Source: Peribacillus frigoritolerans (GTDB lineage: Bacteria > Bacillota > Bacilli > Bacillales > DSM-1321). From it: DNA of 64,000 nt. A program made the translations under genes and the position numbers. The number at the start of each line of letters is the position of its first letter. Positions within the stretch are counted from its first letter, which is position 1. This document shows, piece by piece, positions 47,730-57,378 of this stretch. The notes below the pieces were generated by a model. That model was not told the origin of the DNA and made no database searches. It saw nothing but the letters and a program-made list of their open reading frames with translations. Location of the stretch: NCBI RefSeq assembly GCF_030676415.1, contig NZ_JAUUTW010000002.1, positions 62,001 to 126,000 on the forward strand. Direction: 5' to 3'.

Positions 47730-47993
47730 GAGGACAAGGGTATTCTAGTCGCCGATTACCAGAGAGGGGAGCCAACAGGCTGTAAGCTTCCTATTCGCAT
47801 GGAACACTTACCACCTTTAAACTTCGGCTCGGAAAGCAGGCATTCTGCGAATATGAGCTGACGGGAAGCTGCCGTTACCAAGTTACAAGTGCCATTTTGC
47901 CGTGAAAAGCAAGCTGGAACGAGGGTGGAACCGCGGGTTAATGATATTTATTACTAAGCTCGTCCCTGTTTTATACAGGGGCGGGCTTTTTTG
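47730..47993 (+). promoter_or_regulatory. T-box leader of thrS
   Basis: The T-box core GAGGGTGGAACCGCG is at 47921-47935, after a long structured Stem I-like region starting near ATGATGAGGACAAG. A terminator hairpin follows (GCTCGTCCCTG with CAGGGGCGGGC, then TTTTTT, 47955-47993). Uncharged tRNA-Thr would stabilise the antiterminator and let thrS be transcribed. ACC triplets occur in the Stem I region, but I could not place the specifier loop securely. Confidence 0.92.
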
Positions 47994-48052
47994 TGTTGTA
48001 ATGGAATCAAAAACCTGTAATTTGTTCGAACAATAAGAAGGAGTGAAACTCA

Positions 48053-49984
48053 ATGTCAGAATTACTGAAAATATCTTTTCCTGACGGAGCGGTTAAGGAG
48101 TTTGCTAAAGGCACAACAACTGAAGACATCGCTGCATCCATCAGTCCTGGTTTAAGGAAGAAATCCATTGCCGGAAAATTCAATGGTGAATTATATGATT
48201 TGAAACGTCCGATTGAACAAGATGGTACAATCGAAATCGTCACACAGGACGCAGCGGATGCTCTTGAAGTATTGCGTCACAGTACAGCGCACTTGATGGC
48301 ACAAGCGATCAAACGTTTGTACAAAAACGCTAAATTCGGCGTAGGGCCAGTCATTGAGGGCGGCTTTTACTATGATATGGATATGGAGGAATCATTGACT
48401 CCCGAAGACCTTCCATTGATTGAAAAAGAAATGAAGAAAATCGTCAACGAAAACTTGGAAATTTCCCGCATCGAAGTGAGTCGTGATGAAGCGATTTCCC
48501 GTTTTAAAGAAATCGGCGACGAGTATAAATTGGAGTTGATCGATGCGATTCCTGCCGATCAGCAGGTAACGCTTTATGAGCAGGGTGAATTCTTTGACCT
48601 TTGCCGTGGAATTCATGTTCCATCAACGGGGAAAATCAAAGAATTCAAGCTATTGAGCATTGCTGGAGCATACTGGAGAGGCGATAGCAAAAACAAAATG
48701 CTTCAGCGCATTTACGGTACGGCTTTCTATAAAAAAGAAGATTTAGCCGAGCACCTGCGTTTCCTTGAAGAAGCCAAGGAACGTGACCATCGTAAAATCG
48801 GCAAAGAATTGAACTTGTTCATGAGCTCACAGAAAGTGGGGCAAGGGCTGCCGATGTGGTTGCCAAAAGGCGCGACCATCCGCCGGACAATCGAAAGATA
48901 TATCGTGGACAAGGAAGAACGTTTGGGCTATGACCATGTCTACACACCTGTAATGGGAAGCGTGGACCTTTATAAAACATCTGGACACTGGGATCATTAC
49001 CAGGACGGCATGTTCCCTGTCATGGAGATGGAAAACGAACAGCTTGTCCTGCGTCCGATGAACTGTCCGCATCACATGATGGTCTATAAAAACAGTATCC
49101 ACAGCTACCGCGAACTGCCAATCCGGATTGCCGAGCTAGGCTTGATGCACCGCTATGAAATGTCAGGTGCACTTTCAGGCCTTCAGCGTGTACGTGGAAT
49201 GACATTGAATGATGCGCACATTTTCGTCCGTCCCGACCAAATCAAAGAAGAGTTCAAGCGCGTTGTGAACCTGGTTCTGGAAGTATATAAAGATTTCGAT
49301 ATCAAGGATTATTCATTCCGCCTGTCTTATCGCGATCCTCAGGATACAGAAAAATACTTCGATGATGATGACATGTGGGAAAAAGCACAAAGCATGTTAA
49401 AAGGCGCCATGGATGAACTGGGTCTGGATTACTTTGAAGCGGAAGGTGAAGCGGCATTCTACGGTCCTAAGCTTGATGTTCAAGTGCGTACTGCCTTAGG
49501 GAAAGATGAAACGCTTTCCACTGTTCAGCTTGATTTCTTGCTTCCTGAACGTTTTGATCTTAATTACGTCGGTGAGGACGGCAAGCAGCACCGTCCGGTT
49601 GTTATCCACCGCGGCGTCGTTTCCACAATGGAACGTTTTGTCGCTTACTTGATTGAAGAATACAAGGGGGCATTCCCGACTTGGCTTGCACCTATCCAAG
49701 CACAAGTGATCCCGGTCTCACCTGAAGTGCACTTGGATTATGCGAAAGAAGTACAGGAAAAACTTAAAGCGCAAGGCATTCGTGTCGATCTGGATACACG
49801 TGACGAGAAAATCGGTTACAAAATCCGTGAAGCGCAAATGCAAAAAATCCCGTACATGCTGGTTGTTGGAGACAATGAAGCCAAAGAAGGCAGCGTGAAT
49901 GTACGTAAATACGGTGAACAAAAATCCGAAACGATCGCTTTTGAAGATTTCGTTTCAGCGATTAAGGCGGAAGTAAGCCGTTGA
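48053..49984 (+). CDS. thrS: threonyl-tRNA synthetase
   Basis: Charges tRNA-Thr. The 643-aa class II enzyme has an N-terminal TGS domain (about 1-62), the editing domain with [12 protein letters not shown] (about 73-84), the catalytic core with [13 protein letters not shown] (about 331-343) and [13 protein letters not shown] (about 377-389), and the anticodon-binding domain from about 540. AAGGAGTGA precedes the ATG. Expression is set by the T-box upstream. A good terminator follows. Confidence 0.97.
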   Translation: MSELLKISFPDGAVKEFAKGTTTEDIAASISPGLRKKSIAGKFNGELYDLKRPIEQDGTIEIVTQDAADALEVLRHSTAHLMAQAIKRLYKNAKFGVGPVIEGGFYYDMDMEESLTPEDLPLIEKEMKKIVNENLEISRIEVSRDEAISRFKEIGDEYKLELIDAIPADQQVTLYEQGEFFDLCRGIHVPSTGKIKEFKLLSIAGAYWRGDSKNKMLQRIYGTAFYKKEDLAEHLRFLEEAKERDHRKIGKELNLFMSSQKVGQGLPMWLPKGATIRRTIERYIVDKEERLGYDHVYTPVMGSVDLYKTSGHWDHYQDGMFPVMEMENEQLVLRPMNCPHHMMVYKNSIHSYRELPIRIAELGLMHRYEMSGALSGLQRVRGMTLNDAHIFVRPDQIKEEFKRVVNLVLEVYKDFDIKDYSFRLSYRDPQDTEKYFDDDDMWEKAQSMLKGAMDELGLDYFEAEGEAAFYGPKLDVQVRTALGKDETLSTVQLDFLLPERFDLNYVGEDGKQHRPVVIHRGVVSTMERFVAYLIEEYKGAFPTWLAPIQAQVIPVSPEVHLDYAKEVQEKLKAQGIRVDLDTRDEKIGYKIREAQMQKIPYMLVVGDNEAKEGSVNVRKYGEQKSETIAFEDFVSAIKAEVSR

Positions 49985-49987
49985 TAG

Positions 49988-50024
49988 CAAAAAGAGGGGC
50001 ACATATAGTTGTGTCCCTCTTTTT
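49988..50024 (+). terminator. terminator after thrS
   Basis: AAAAAGAGGGGCACA pairs with TGTGTCCCTCTTTTT around ATAGT; the T-run is part of the stem end. Confidence 0.85.
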
Positions 50025-50090
50025 CATTAAGGCATGATAAAATGAAACCATCATGTGAAATTATGTACAGCAATGAAAAGGAGGGTCAGC

Positions 50091-50261
50091 ATGAAAAAGA
50101 AATTCACCTATCTATTCGGGCCAACATTCCTTGTCATCATCATCTTATTATTATTGGATGGTTATCGGCAATATGCCATTGTCCCGGTCCTGCTTTTTTG
50201 GATAGCCTTATTTTCTTGGGACAGCATTGAGAAAAAGAAAAAGGCGAAAGAAAACTCTTAA
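50091..50261 (+). CDS. small membrane protein, 56 aa, unknown
   Basis: Two hydrophobic helices (about residues 7-20, YLFGPTFLVIIILLLL, and 25-42, YAIVPVLLFWIALFSW) are linked by DGYRQ and end in a basic tail, IEKKKKAKENS. An AGGAGGG site is 5-6 bases before ATG 50091. The frame continues upstream to 50055, but that part holds the ribosome binding site. It lies alone between thrS and the decayed acetyltransferase. No family is recognised. Confidence 0.75.
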   Translation: MKKKFTYLFGPTFLVIIILLLLDGYRQYAIVPVLLFWIALFSWDSIEKKKKAKENS

Positions 50262-50314
50262 CAATTGATGGCTTCGATCGGTATGGTCCGAAACCAAAGT
50301 GGGAGTGGGGAGAA

Positions 50315-50511
50315 ATGGAAATTCGAAAGGCTTCAAGGAAGCAATCACGGACAAACGAAATCCAGCGCCTGGAATTGTCCGTGATTGCAAACAAAGCCCC
50401 TGCGCTTTCCTTATATCGAAAGATTGGTTTTGAAAAGAAGGAATAAAGCGGGAATCACTGTTTTTCGATGGTATGTATCATGATGAATATTTTTTGTCCA
50501 AATTACTTTAA
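50315..50511 (+). pseudogene. GNAT acetyltransferase, internally deleted and frameshifted
   Basis: A ribosome binding site (GGGAGTGGGGAG) and ATG lead into MEIRKAS, a typical GNAT N-terminus. The frame then jumps to the conserved C-terminal part: RTNEIQRLELSVIANKAPAL followed by SLYRKIGFEKKE and a stop at 50444. In another frame the family ending RESLFFDGMYHDEYFLSKLL continues to a stop at 50509-50511. About 100 central residues, including the acetyl-CoA pyrophosphate loop, are missing. The 43-aa open frame might still be translated but cannot be an active enzyme. Confidence 0.8.
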
Positions 50512-50581
50512 AAAACGTATTGTCAAATAACTGAATGTCTGATAATATTAATTTTGTTGTAAAAAACGAATAAATTAGCAT

Positions 50582-50611
50582 TTGACAAGTCATCAGTGTT
50601 TATGATATATT
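50582..50611 (+). promoter_or_regulatory. predicted promoter of infC-rpmI-rplT
   Basis: TTGACA (50582-50587) with TATATT (50606-50611) at 18-bp spacing; GATATA two bases earlier is an alternative -10. The leader that follows is over 230 bases long. Confidence 0.65.
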
Positions 50612-50619
50612 TCTAAAGT

Positions 50620-50772
50620 GAATTGAATACGTGTTTGAGGAAAAGAAGAAGCACCCGCTTCTCACCTGGTTGACGCAAACAATGCAGTTAACAGGTCATG
50701 ATTTGATTATTTGGATCTTTCTGAATGAGTCTATCAGTGTGGGTGCAACATGCATCCACACTTTTTTATTAT
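50620..50772 (+). promoter_or_regulatory. L20 leader with attenuator
   Basis: The region upstream of infC in Bacillus forms an L20-binding leader. Here AGAAGCACCCGCTTCTC (about 50648-50665) can form one stem, and the terminator GTGTGGGTGCA / TGCATCCACAC followed by TTTTTT lies at 50736-50770. Excess ribosomal protein L20 is known to favour termination at this operon. Recognition is by position plus the terminator. Confidence 0.75.
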
Positions 50773-50856
50773 GATTATATCCTGTAAGCGAGTTGTGAGC
50801 GTGACCGAATTTATTCAAATATTCGTATTCGCCAATATCTTTGGAGGTGGCTAACT

Positions 50857-51372
50857 ATTAGTAAAGACGCGATGGTAAACGAGGGCATCCGAGCCCGTGA
50901 AGTTCGTCTTATTGACCAAAACGGAGAACAACTTGGAATTAAAACGAAATTCGAAGCATTGGAAATTGCCGCTCGTGTAAATCTTGATCTAGTTTTAGTT
51001 GCTGCAAATGCAAAGCCTCCGGTAGCCCGGATCATGGACTACGGAAAACACCGCTTCGAGCAGCAAAAGAAAGACAAGGAAGCACGTAAAAATCAAAAAG
51101 TCATCAGTCTGAAAGAGGTTCGTTTGAGCCCGACGATTGAAGAACATGATTTCAATACGAAGCTTCGCAACGGTATTAAATTCCTTGAAAAAGGCGATAA
51201 AGTAAAAGCTTCTATCCGATTCAAAGGACGTGCCATTACGCATAAGGAAATTGGTCAACGTGTACTCGTTCGTTTTTCTGAAGCATGTAAAGAAGTGGCT
51301 ACAATCGAGCAACACCCAAAAATGGACGGGCGCAGCATGTTCATTATCTTAGCACCGAAAAACGAAAAGTAA
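50857..51372 (+). CDS. infC: translation initiation factor IF-3, AUU start
   Basis: IF-3 binds the 30S subunit and checks the start codon. The 171-aa protein begins [28 protein letters not shown] ends about 6-9 bases before an ATT at 50857, and no ATG, GTG or TTG lies at the right distance; the ATG at 50872 is too far away. An AUU start is known for infC and allows IF-3 to repress its own synthesis. The N-domain covers about 1-80, a Lys/Arg-rich linker ([20 protein letters not shown]) follows, and the C-domain ends [13 protein letters not shown]. Confidence 0.93.
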   Translation: MSKDAMVNEGIRAREVRLIDQNGEQLGIKTKFEALEIAARVNLDLVLVAANAKPPVARIMDYGKHRFEQQKKDKEARKNQKVISLKEVRLSPTIEEHDFNTKLRNGIKFLEKGDKVKASIRFKGRAITHKEIGQRVLVRFSEACKEVATIEQHPKMDGRSMFIILAPKNEK

Positions 51373-51406
51373 TTGTAAAGTAATTTGTAATGAGGAGGAA
51401 TACCTT

Positions 51407-51607
51407 ATGCCTAAAATGAAAACTCACCGCGGATCTGCTAAACGTTTCAAAAAGACTGGATCCGGCAAACTTAAGCGTTCTAACGCTTACACAAGCCATT
51501 TATTTGCTAACAAATCTACTAAGCAAAAGCGTAAGCTTCGCAAAGCTAGCCTTGTAAGCAAAGGTGACTTCAAACGTATTCGTCATATGTTAGACAACAT
51601 TAAATAA
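51407..51607 (+). CDS. rpmI: ribosomal protein L35
   Basis: The 66-aa highly basic protein [20 protein letters not shown] matches bL35 over its whole length and ends [18 protein letters not shown] precedes the ATG. It is the second gene of infC-rpmI-rplT, 34 bases after infC and 35 before rplT. Confidence 0.97.
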   Translation: MPKMKTHRGSAKRFKKTGSGKLKRSNAYTSHLFANKSTKQKRKLRKASLVSKGDFKRIRHMLDNIK

Positions 51608-51642
51608 GTTCGATTTATCGAGTTAAATAGGAGGGAAATAAC

Positions 51643-52002
51643 ATGCCACGTGTAAAAGGCGGTACTGTTACTCGCAAACGTCGTAAAAAGGTAATAAAAT
51701 TAGCTAAAGGTTACTATGGCGCGAAACATATTCTTTTCAAAGTAGCTAACCAACAAGTAATGAAGTCAGGAAACTATGCTTTCCGTGACCGTCGTCAAAA
51801 GAAACGTGATTTCCGCAAACTTTGGATCACTCGTATCAACGCTGCAGCACGCATCAACGGTCTTTCTTACAGCCGTTTAATGCATGGTCTAAAGCTTGCT
51901 GGTATCGAAGTGAACCGCAAAATGCTTGCTGATCTTGCTGTTGCTGACGAACAAGCTTTTGCTCAATTAGCAACTGCTGCTAAACAACAATTAGACAAAT
52001 AA
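51643..52002 (+). CDS. rplT: ribosomal protein L20
   Basis: The 119-aa bL20 has an N-terminal basic extension ([20 protein letters not shown]) that threads the 23S rRNA and a globular C-terminal domain (about 60-119, [20 protein letters not shown]). L20 is both a 50S assembly protein and the repressor that acts on the leader upstream of infC. AGGAGGG precedes the ATG. A terminator follows. Confidence 0.97.
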   Translation: MPRVKGGTVTRKRRKKVIKLAKGYYGAKHILFKVANQQVMKSGNYAFRDRRQKKRDFRKLWITRINAAARINGLSYSRLMHGLKLAGIEVNRKMLADLAVADEQAFAQLATAAKQQLDK

Positions 52003-52015
52003 GTCTGACTGATAC

Positions 52016-52046
52016 AGCCACTCTCTTTTCAAGAGGGTGGCTTTTT
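52016..52046 (+). terminator. terminator after rplT
   Basis: AGCCACTCTC pairs with GAGGGTGGCT around TTTTCAA; five T follow. Confidence 0.85.
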
Positions 52047-52070
52047 ACATATTTAAAGGAGGGAATGAGA

Positions 52071-52346
52071 ATGCAAGGAGTATGGTTCATTGCTGCTTAT
52101 ATGATCATCACAAACATCATCGGGTTTGCCTTAATGGGAATCGACAAAAGGAAAGCTCGTAATGGGGAGTACCGGATCAGCGAAAAGACACTTTGGTTTT
52201 GGGCGTTCATAGGCGGAGGGACTGGGTCCTTTTTGGGGATGAAGCAATTCCGCCATAAGACGAAGCATGCCGCTTTTAAGTGGGGCCTGCCTATATTGAT
52301 GATTCTTCAGATAGCCTTATTGATTAAGATATTCATTCAATTGTAA
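52071..52346 (+). CDS. ysdA: DUF1294 membrane protein YsdA
   Basis: A 91-aa DUF1294 protein with a hydrophobic segment near residues 5-24 (WFIAAYMIITNIIGFALMG), the motif DKRKARNGEYRISEKTLW, a Gly-rich segment GGGTGSFLGMKQFRHKTKH and a second helix at about 75-90. AAAGGAGGG is 8 bases before ATG 52071; the ATG at 52065 is too close to it. Its function is unknown. It follows rplT as in B. subtilis. Confidence 0.9.
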   Translation: MQGVWFIAAYMIITNIIGFALMGIDKRKARNGEYRISEKTLWFWAFIGGGTGSFLGMKQFRHKTKHAAFKWGLPILMILQIALLIKIFIQL

Positions 52347-52406
52347 TATGTAGCCCGTATAATGTATATGCTTGTAGAAGCAGCGAAGAGTAGCTGGAGG
52401 GAGAGC

Positions 52407-52976
52407 ATGAATGATAAACTGACACTTGTGATGAGCTACGTTCAATCTGGAAGCGTGTTTGCACCGTTGATTTTTATCACTTTTCATTTAGTAAGGCAAT
52501 TTTTATTCATTCCCGTCATTGTGGTTTGCATGTCTGGCGGAGTATTATTCGGGGCAGCTTTTGGAACCATCTATTCGGTAATCGGTTTGACGTTATCCAG
52601 TATGGCCTTTTATTTCGTGATAGGCAAATTTCCGAAAACAAAGGATAGGCTGCTAAGGCTTAAGAATAAGCTGTTTGGAAACCGAAAGCTAAACAGCCGG
52701 CAAATTGCAGTACTGAGACTAATACCATTCATACACTTTTACTTACTGTCGCTTTGCTTATTGGAATCCAATAAAGGGCTGAAAAATTATTTTTATCTAT
52801 CCTTCATGACCAATCTTCCTGTAGCATTCGTATACACGGTTTTTGGCCACTATATTGCAGATTTCAGTCCAACGCTGATCGTCATTATTTTATTATCCTT
52901 AACCTTATTGCTATATTTATTGAGAGAAAAGCAGACGGTCGTCCCCTGGAAGGAATTTTTTCGTTCAGATGATTAA
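52407..52976 (+). CDS. TVP38/TMEM64 (DedA-like) membrane protein
   Basis: A 189-aa protein with about five membrane segments. The conserved SNARE-associated/VTT core includes VCMSGGVLFGAAFGTIYSVIG (about 40-60), RLIPFIHFYLLSLCL (about 104-118) and a second half near 125-170. Family members are lipid scramblase-like proteins. ATG 52407 follows TGGAGGGAGA; the frame is open for 15 more codons upstream without a site. It replaces nothing in the ysdA-ysdB order but is inserted between them. A bidirectional terminator separates it from ysdB. Confidence 0.85.
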   Translation: MNDKLTLVMSYVQSGSVFAPLIFITFHLVRQFLFIPVIVVCMSGGVLFGAAFGTIYSVIGLTLSSMAFYFVIGKFPKTKDRLLRLKNKLFGNRKLNSRQIAVLRLIPFIHFYLLSLCLLESNKGLKNYFYLSFMTNLPVAFVYTVFGHYIADFSPTLIVIILLSLTLLLYLLREKQTVVPWKEFFRSDD

Positions 52977-52979
52977 TTT

Positions 52980-53010
52980 AGAGCCTTGAGTCCATTTTCT
53001 CAAGGCTCTT
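52980..53010. terminator. bidirectional terminator, TVP38 gene/ysdB
   Basis: AGAGCCTTGAG pairs with CTCAAGGCTCT around TCCATTTT. T-rich sequence follows on the plus strand and A/T-rich sequence on the other. Confidence 0.75.
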
Positions 53011-53028
53011 CATTACGCGTGATTTTTT

Positions 53029-53409
53029 TCATTTTTGTAAAAACTCCTTAACCGGGCTCTTCCAATCAATAACGGCATCTGGATATTGTTTTTTTATGGC
53101 TGCCTCGATTTTTAAGAAGTCATTTCGCTTCAAGCCTTTCAGGCCGGCCACTTTTTTAGGCCATATGAAGATGGAGATGACCTCGAAGGAGCGTTCCGTC
53201 GTCCCTAAATATTTTTCCCCTTCAAACATCACCCCGTTGTACGTCAATAAAAAATTCTTTCGTATATTGGCTGTATCGTCGAGCAGAAAGAACTTTTTCT
53301 GTTCATGTGCCAGCTCTAATTTTCTTTTCGGATTAAATAGGTATTTGATGATTGTATATATTAAGAAAATGATGAGAGCCAAAAGAATGAACCGCATGAT
53401 CAATACCAT
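53029..53409 (-). CDS. ysdB: YsdB family protein
   Basis: A 126-aa protein with one N-terminal membrane segment (about residues 4-24, IMRFILLALIIFLIYTIIKYL) followed by NPKRKLELAHEQKKFFLLDD and a cytoplasmic domain with NFLLTYNGVMFEGEKYLGTT and a C-terminal DWKSPVKEF. These match YsdB of B. subtilis closely in my recall; that gene is in the SigW cell-envelope stress regulon. Its role is unknown. AAGGAGGTAG precedes the ATG. It is convergent with the TVP38 gene and divergent from the dUTPase gene. Confidence 0.9.
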   Translation of the reverse strand: MVLIMRFILLALIIFLIYTIIKYLFNPKRKLELAHEQKKFFLLDDTANIRKNFLLTYNGVMFEGEKYLGTTERSFEVISIFIWPKKVAGLKGLKRNDFLKIEAAIKKQYPDAVIDWKSPVKEFLQK

Positions 53410-53518
53410 GGAGCTACCTCCTTAAACAGAGTGATTCCCTTCATTTACGTATGGGTTTTTAATAAGTTTCATTTATTTGATATAATTTAGGGGAAGACGA
53501 TAGAAAGAAGTGATGAAA

Positions 53519-54007
53519 ATGAATATAGGTAAATTAATGGAAATGCAGGCAGCTTTGGATGAGCATATACAATCAAAGCATGATTTGGGTGCTGAAGACT
53601 TGGTGGAACGGAAGATACTTGCTCTTTTAGTGGAGCTTGGGGAGCTTGCCAATGAAACAAGATGTTTTAAATTCTGGAGTCTTAAAGGCCCCTCTGATAA
53701 AGAAACGATTTTGGCTGAATACGTGGATGGCATTCATTTCATTTTGTCACTTGGGATCGAACGGGGATTTGTACCGGAAGTTCCATCCGCCCTCAAGGTG
53801 CATCAGGAGGATTTGACGGTTCAATTTACTGCTATTTACGGCTACATCAGTGAATTTCGCACACAGTTGACAGAGTCATCTTTCCAAAAGGTTTTTGCTG
53901 CGTATTTACATTTAGGGGAGCTGCTAGGATTTTCAGCAGTGGATGTGGAAAAAGCATATGTAAGCAAAAATGAAGTGAATTACGAAAGGCAAAAGCAAGG
54001 CTACTGA
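53519..54007 (+). CDS. dimeric (all-alpha) dUTPase
   Basis: A 162-aa protein of the all-alpha NTP pyrophosphohydrolase superfamily. LLVELGELANETRCFKFW (about 40-57) and EYVDGIHFILSLGIE (about 69-83) supply the E-x2-E and E-x2-D metal sites of dimeric dUTPases. It would hydrolyse dUTP to dUMP, keeping uracil out of DNA. The ribosome binding site AGAAAGAAGTGAT suggests ATG 53519, with ATG 53513 and GTG 53510 as alternatives. Similar genes occur in Bacillus chromosomes and phages; no other phage gene is nearby. Confidence 0.87.
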   Translation: MNIGKLMEMQAALDEHIQSKHDLGAEDLVERKILALLVELGELANETRCFKFWSLKGPSDKETILAEYVDGIHFILSLGIERGFVPEVPSALKVHQEDLTVQFTAIYGYISEFRTQLTESSFQKVFAAYLHLGELLGFSAVDVEKAYVSKNEVNYERQKQGY

Positions 54008-54078
54008 TTGCTGATTGTTTATGCAATCGATTATCTGTATAATTATTCTTGTAATGTAAGTTATAGGGAGGTAAAAGG

Positions 54079-55164
54079 ATGGCTCAATTGGATGAAACGT
54101 TAAGGATGCTTCGGGACTTAACGGATGCTAAAGGCATTGCGGGAAATGAAAGTGAAGTAAGAAAAGTGATGACCGAATACATAACACCATTTGCGGATGA
54201 AATATCGACAGATGGCCTGGGAAGTTTGATTGCCAAGAAAACGGGTGATGAAAACGGACCGAAAATCGTCGTTACCGGGCATATGGACGAAGTCGGTTTC
54301 ATGATCACCCAAATTGATGATAAAGGATTTTTGCGTTTTCAGCCGGTAGGGGGTTGGTGGTCACAGGTAATGCTGGCCCAGCGCGTGACGATCGTTACAA
54401 GTAAAGGCGATATAACTGGCATTATCGGTTCCAAGCCGCCACATATCCTTTCAGCGGAGGCGCGGAAGAAGCCGATTGATATTAAGGATATGTTTATTGA
54501 TATTGGTGCATCCAGCAAAGAAGAGGTTAAGGAATGGGGCGTCAAGCCAGGGGATATGGCTGTGCCATATTTTGAATTCACGGTCATGAATAATGAAAAG
54601 ATGCTGCTCGCCAAAGCCTGGGACAATCGAATTGGCTGTGCAATCGCCATTGATGTGCTTAAACAGCTGAAAGACAGCGACCATCCTAATGTAGTTTATG
54701 GAATTGGCGCTGTGCAAGAAGAGGTCGGCCTGCGTGGCTCCAAAACATCCACATTCAAAATTCAGCCGGATATCGGTTTTGCCGTCGATGTCGGCATTGC
54801 TGGTGATACACCGGGGGTTTCCGAAAAAGAAGCGATGAGTAAGATGGGGGAAGGCCCGCAAATCGTCATCTATGATTCATCGATGGTGGCACATAAGGGA
54901 TTACGTGATTTCGTCACCGACACGGCTGATGAAATGAATATTCCTTATCAATATGAATCGATTCCAGGCGGCGGGACGGATGCTGGATCCATCCATTTAA
55001 CGGCAAATGGCGTTCCCGCACTGGCGATCACGATTGCCACACGCTACATTCATTCACATGCAGCAATGCTTCACAGGGATGATTATGAGAATGCAGTTAA
55101 GCTCATTGTCGAAGTGATCAAACGCCTCGATCGTGAAGCGGTTGATCGGATCATTTACGAGTAA
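54079..55164 (+). CDS. ysdC: M42 family metallopeptidase YsdC
   Basis: A 361-aa dinuclear metal aminopeptidase of the glutamyl/deblocking aminopeptidase group, a large cytoplasmic tetrahedral or dodecameric particle. The ligands are visible: [11 protein letters not shown] (about 63-73), [10 protein letters not shown] (about 178-187), the catalytic Glu pair in [10 protein letters not shown] (about 212-221), and a final His in RYIHSHAAM (about 318-326). An AGGGAGGT site precedes the ATG. It shares a bidirectional terminator with lutC. Confidence 0.93.
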   Translation: MAQLDETLRMLRDLTDAKGIAGNESEVRKVMTEYITPFADEISTDGLGSLIAKKTGDENGPKIVVTGHMDEVGFMITQIDDKGFLRFQPVGGWWSQVMLAQRVTIVTSKGDITGIIGSKPPHILSAEARKKPIDIKDMFIDIGASSKEEVKEWGVKPGDMAVPYFEFTVMNNEKMLLAKAWDNRIGCAIAIDVLKQLKDSDHPNVVYGIGAVQEEVGLRGSKTSTFKIQPDIGFAVDVGIAGDTPGVSEKEAMSKMGEGPQIVIYDSSMVAHKGLRDFVTDTADEMNIPYQYESIPGGGTDAGSIHLTANGVPALAITIATRYIHSHAAMLHRDDYENAVKLIVEVIKRLDREAVDRIIYE

Positions 55165-55178
55165 TATAGTGAAAGTTA

Positions 55179-55213
55179 AAAATGGAGAGGCCTAATCAGG
55201 TCCTCTCCATTTT
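55179..55213. terminator. bidirectional terminator, ysdC/lutC
   Basis: AAAATGGAGAGG pairs perfectly with CCTCTCCATTTT around an 11-base loop. T-rich sequence on both sides fits both convergent operons. Confidence 0.9.
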
Positions 55214-55226
55214 CTTTTCCTTATTT

Positions 55227-55928
55227 CTACTTATCTTCGACGATTATATAGACCGCTTTGATGGGTCCATGGACGCCGACGACAAGGTCCATTTCGATAT
55301 CAGCCGAATTGCTCGGCCCTGTTATGAAATTGATGCAGGAAGGAACGACTTCGCCCCGGGTAACTTTTGAACGGATGGCCGCAGCAGCCTGGGTCATTCG
55401 CGGAACGATGGTGCTTTTTGGAATGATGGAAACGTGGCAGGAAGGAAGGAAGCTGATGGAACGGCCGTGGTCCTTGTCGCTGAACAAGACGACGGTCGCT
55501 GATTCTGCTAGTGTCATCTCACTGAATGTGATTCCGATGTTAGCACTTTCTGCTTTTTCAATATTTTCTTTCCCGGCTTGGTGATCCCATATATGGACAT
55601 CTTTTTCCTTTAAGATACCCTCTAACCCATAGTCGGAAAATCGATCGTCCTTAGGGATGATCAAGGGTCCGTTTCCAAGCTCCCCGATCACCTTTTTTAA
55701 ACAATGCATCACTTGCTTGGAGTCGGTAACGTGAAACTGAGTATGCACCCGTTTACATTGCTCCTCCAATTCCGCGACAAGATCATTTGGTGTCGCATGT
55801 TTCAAAACCTCTTTTTGGGGGGCGTGCTTCCATTCCGGAACGGAGATGCCATCCGTAATAGGAGCCCTTCCCAGGTTTTTGGCTATATTGTTTAAAAATG
55901 TCCCTTCATTATGGATGGTTCCATTCAT
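55227..55928 (-). CDS. lutC: L-lactate utilization protein LutC
   Basis: LutABC together oxidise L-lactate to pyruvate on the cytoplasmic face of the membrane. LutC (233 aa) is an LUD-domain (DUF162) protein with ADIGITFS-type motifs ([20 protein letters not shown], about 133-152) and the C-terminal [20 protein letters not shown] (about 204-223). ATG 55928 follows AGGAGGG by 8 bases and overlaps the lutB stop (ATGA). The longer open frame from 56015 lies inside lutB. Confidence 0.93.
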   Translation of the reverse strand: MNGTIHNEGTFLNNIAKNLGRAPITDGISVPEWKHAPQKEVLKHATPNDLVAELEEQCKRVHTQFHVTDSKQVMHCLKKVIGELGNGPLIIPKDDRFSDYGLEGILKEKDVHIWDHQAGKENIEKAESANIGITFSEMTLAESATVVLFSDKDHGRSISFLPSCHVSIIPKSTIVPRMTQAAAAIRSKVTRGEVVPSCINFITGPSNSADIEMDLVVGVHGPIKAVYIIVEDK

Positions 55929-57355
55929 GATGGTTTCCCTCCTTTTTCCCGATTTTTGAACCAGTCCCGAAAGCTCTCTTTCCCTGGAGCAGGGAACTCG
56001 CGGCTTTCCGTCCAAGTTTTGAGTGGTCCCGGTCCTTTCGAGATGATATCCCCCGATTTAAAAGGAGACATCGCTGATGGGGCCATTTTGGAGCCGAACT
56101 TATAAAGCATAGGCGAGGCCGCACCAATTCCAAAGGCTTTCATGGCCATCCTTTCTGAAAATGGTGCCATTTTTTCCTTTTCAACGATGACTTCACGATG
56201 CTTCCTCAGTAAATCATGGAGAGGAATCTTTACCGGACAGGCATCTGTACAGGCTGCACATAGAGTGGAGGCATATGGCAGCTCTTTGAAATCATTATAC
56301 CCTCCGAGTAAGGGAGAAAGCACGGCCCCGATTGGTCCCGGATAGATTGAACCATATGAATGACCGCCAACCTGGCGATAAACCGGGCAGACATTTATAC
56401 AGGCAGCACAGCGAATGCATTGAAGAACGGATTGAAACTCAGTTCCTAAAATGGAGGAGCGTCCATTATCTACGATCACAAGGTGAAATTCCTCGGGTCC
56501 GTCTACATCGCCTTCATCACGAGGACCGGTAAGTGCGGTAATGTAACTGGTCAACCTTTGGCCGACAGCGCTTCTCGTCAATAAGCTGACAAGGACTTCG
56601 AATTCATCGAATGTAGGCACAAGCCGTTCCATTCCCATCACGGTGATTTGCGTTTTTGGGAGGGCAGTGACCAAATCGGCATTTCCTTCATTCGTCACCA
56701 AACCGATCGAGCCCGTTTCCGCAATCGCAAAATTACAGCCGGTAATGCCTACATCGGCGCTTAAGAAATCTTTCCGCAGAATGCCCCGCACATGGGCGGT
56801 AAGCTCTTCCGGTTTTTCGGTTTGCGTATAGGCAAGCTTTTCTTTAAAAACATCCCTAATCTGCTCCTTATTTTTATGGAGAGCAGGTGCGACGATATGG
56901 GAAGGGGGATCATGATCATCCACTTGTAAAATGTATTCACCAAGGTCCGTTTCAACGACATCGAGGCCAACTGCTTCAAGAGTTGCATTCAAATTGATCT
57001 CTTCCGTGACCATCGATTTGGATTTCACGACCTTTTTGGCATTCTTTTTTACAATGACATCCTTAATGTATCCGCTTGCTTCTTCAGCGGTTTCAGCGAA
57101 GAAGACATGACCGCCCCTTTTCGAAACGTTTTCTGCAAGCTGGTGCAAATAGAAATCAAGGTTACTAAGCACATGCTGCCGGATTTCTTCCCCAAGGGAA
57201 CGCCAATCCTCCCAGCTTCCCAATTCATCAACGGCAGTCAGCCGCCGTCCGTGTAATCGTTCTTGGGCACTCGATACAGCCAATCGCATAAAATCATTAT
57301 GTATTCCTTCATCCACCCGGTCTTTAAATTTGGCAGAGCTGGTTTTCATAGCCAT
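55925..57355 (-). CDS. lutB: L-lactate utilization iron-sulfur protein LutB
   Basis: The 476-aa fusion of an LUD domain (about 60-300, with [21 protein letters not shown]) and a ferredoxin-like part. Two 4Fe-4S motifs are complete: [12 protein letters not shown] (about 311-322) and CAACTDACP (about 362-370). It passes electrons from lactate to the respiratory chain with LutA. GGAGGG precedes ATG 57355. It lies 23 bases after lutA and overlaps lutC, so all three are one operon. Confidence 0.94.
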   Translation of the reverse strand: MAMKTSSAKFKDRVDEGIHNDFMRLAVSSAQERLHGRRLTAVDELGSWEDWRSLGEEIRQHVLSNLDFYLHQLAENVSKRGGHVFFAETAEEASGYIKDVIVKKNAKKVVKSKSMVTEEINLNATLEAVGLDVVETDLGEYILQVDDHDPPSHIVAPALHKNKEQIRDVFKEKLAYTQTEKPEELTAHVRGILRKDFLSADVGITGCNFAIAETGSIGLVTNEGNADLVTALPKTQITVMGMERLVPTFDEFEVLVSLLTRSAVGQRLTSYITALTGPRDEGDVDGPEEFHLVIVDNGRSSILGTEFQSVLQCIRCAACINVCPVYRQVGGHSYGSIYPGPIGAVLSPLLGGYNDFKELPYASTLCAACTDACPVKIPLHDLLRKHREVIVEKEKMAPFSERMAMKAFGIGAASPMLYKFGSKMAPSAMSPFKSGDIISKGPGPLKTWTESREFPAPGKESFRDWFKNREKGGKPS

Positions 57356-57378
57356 AAGTTTTTCCCTCCTCGCTTTCT

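Noticed and set aside
53519..54007. dUTPase gene as a prophage remnant
   Set aside because: Phages often carry this enzyme, but no integrase, structural or lysis gene is nearby and the neighbours are ordinary chromosomal genes.
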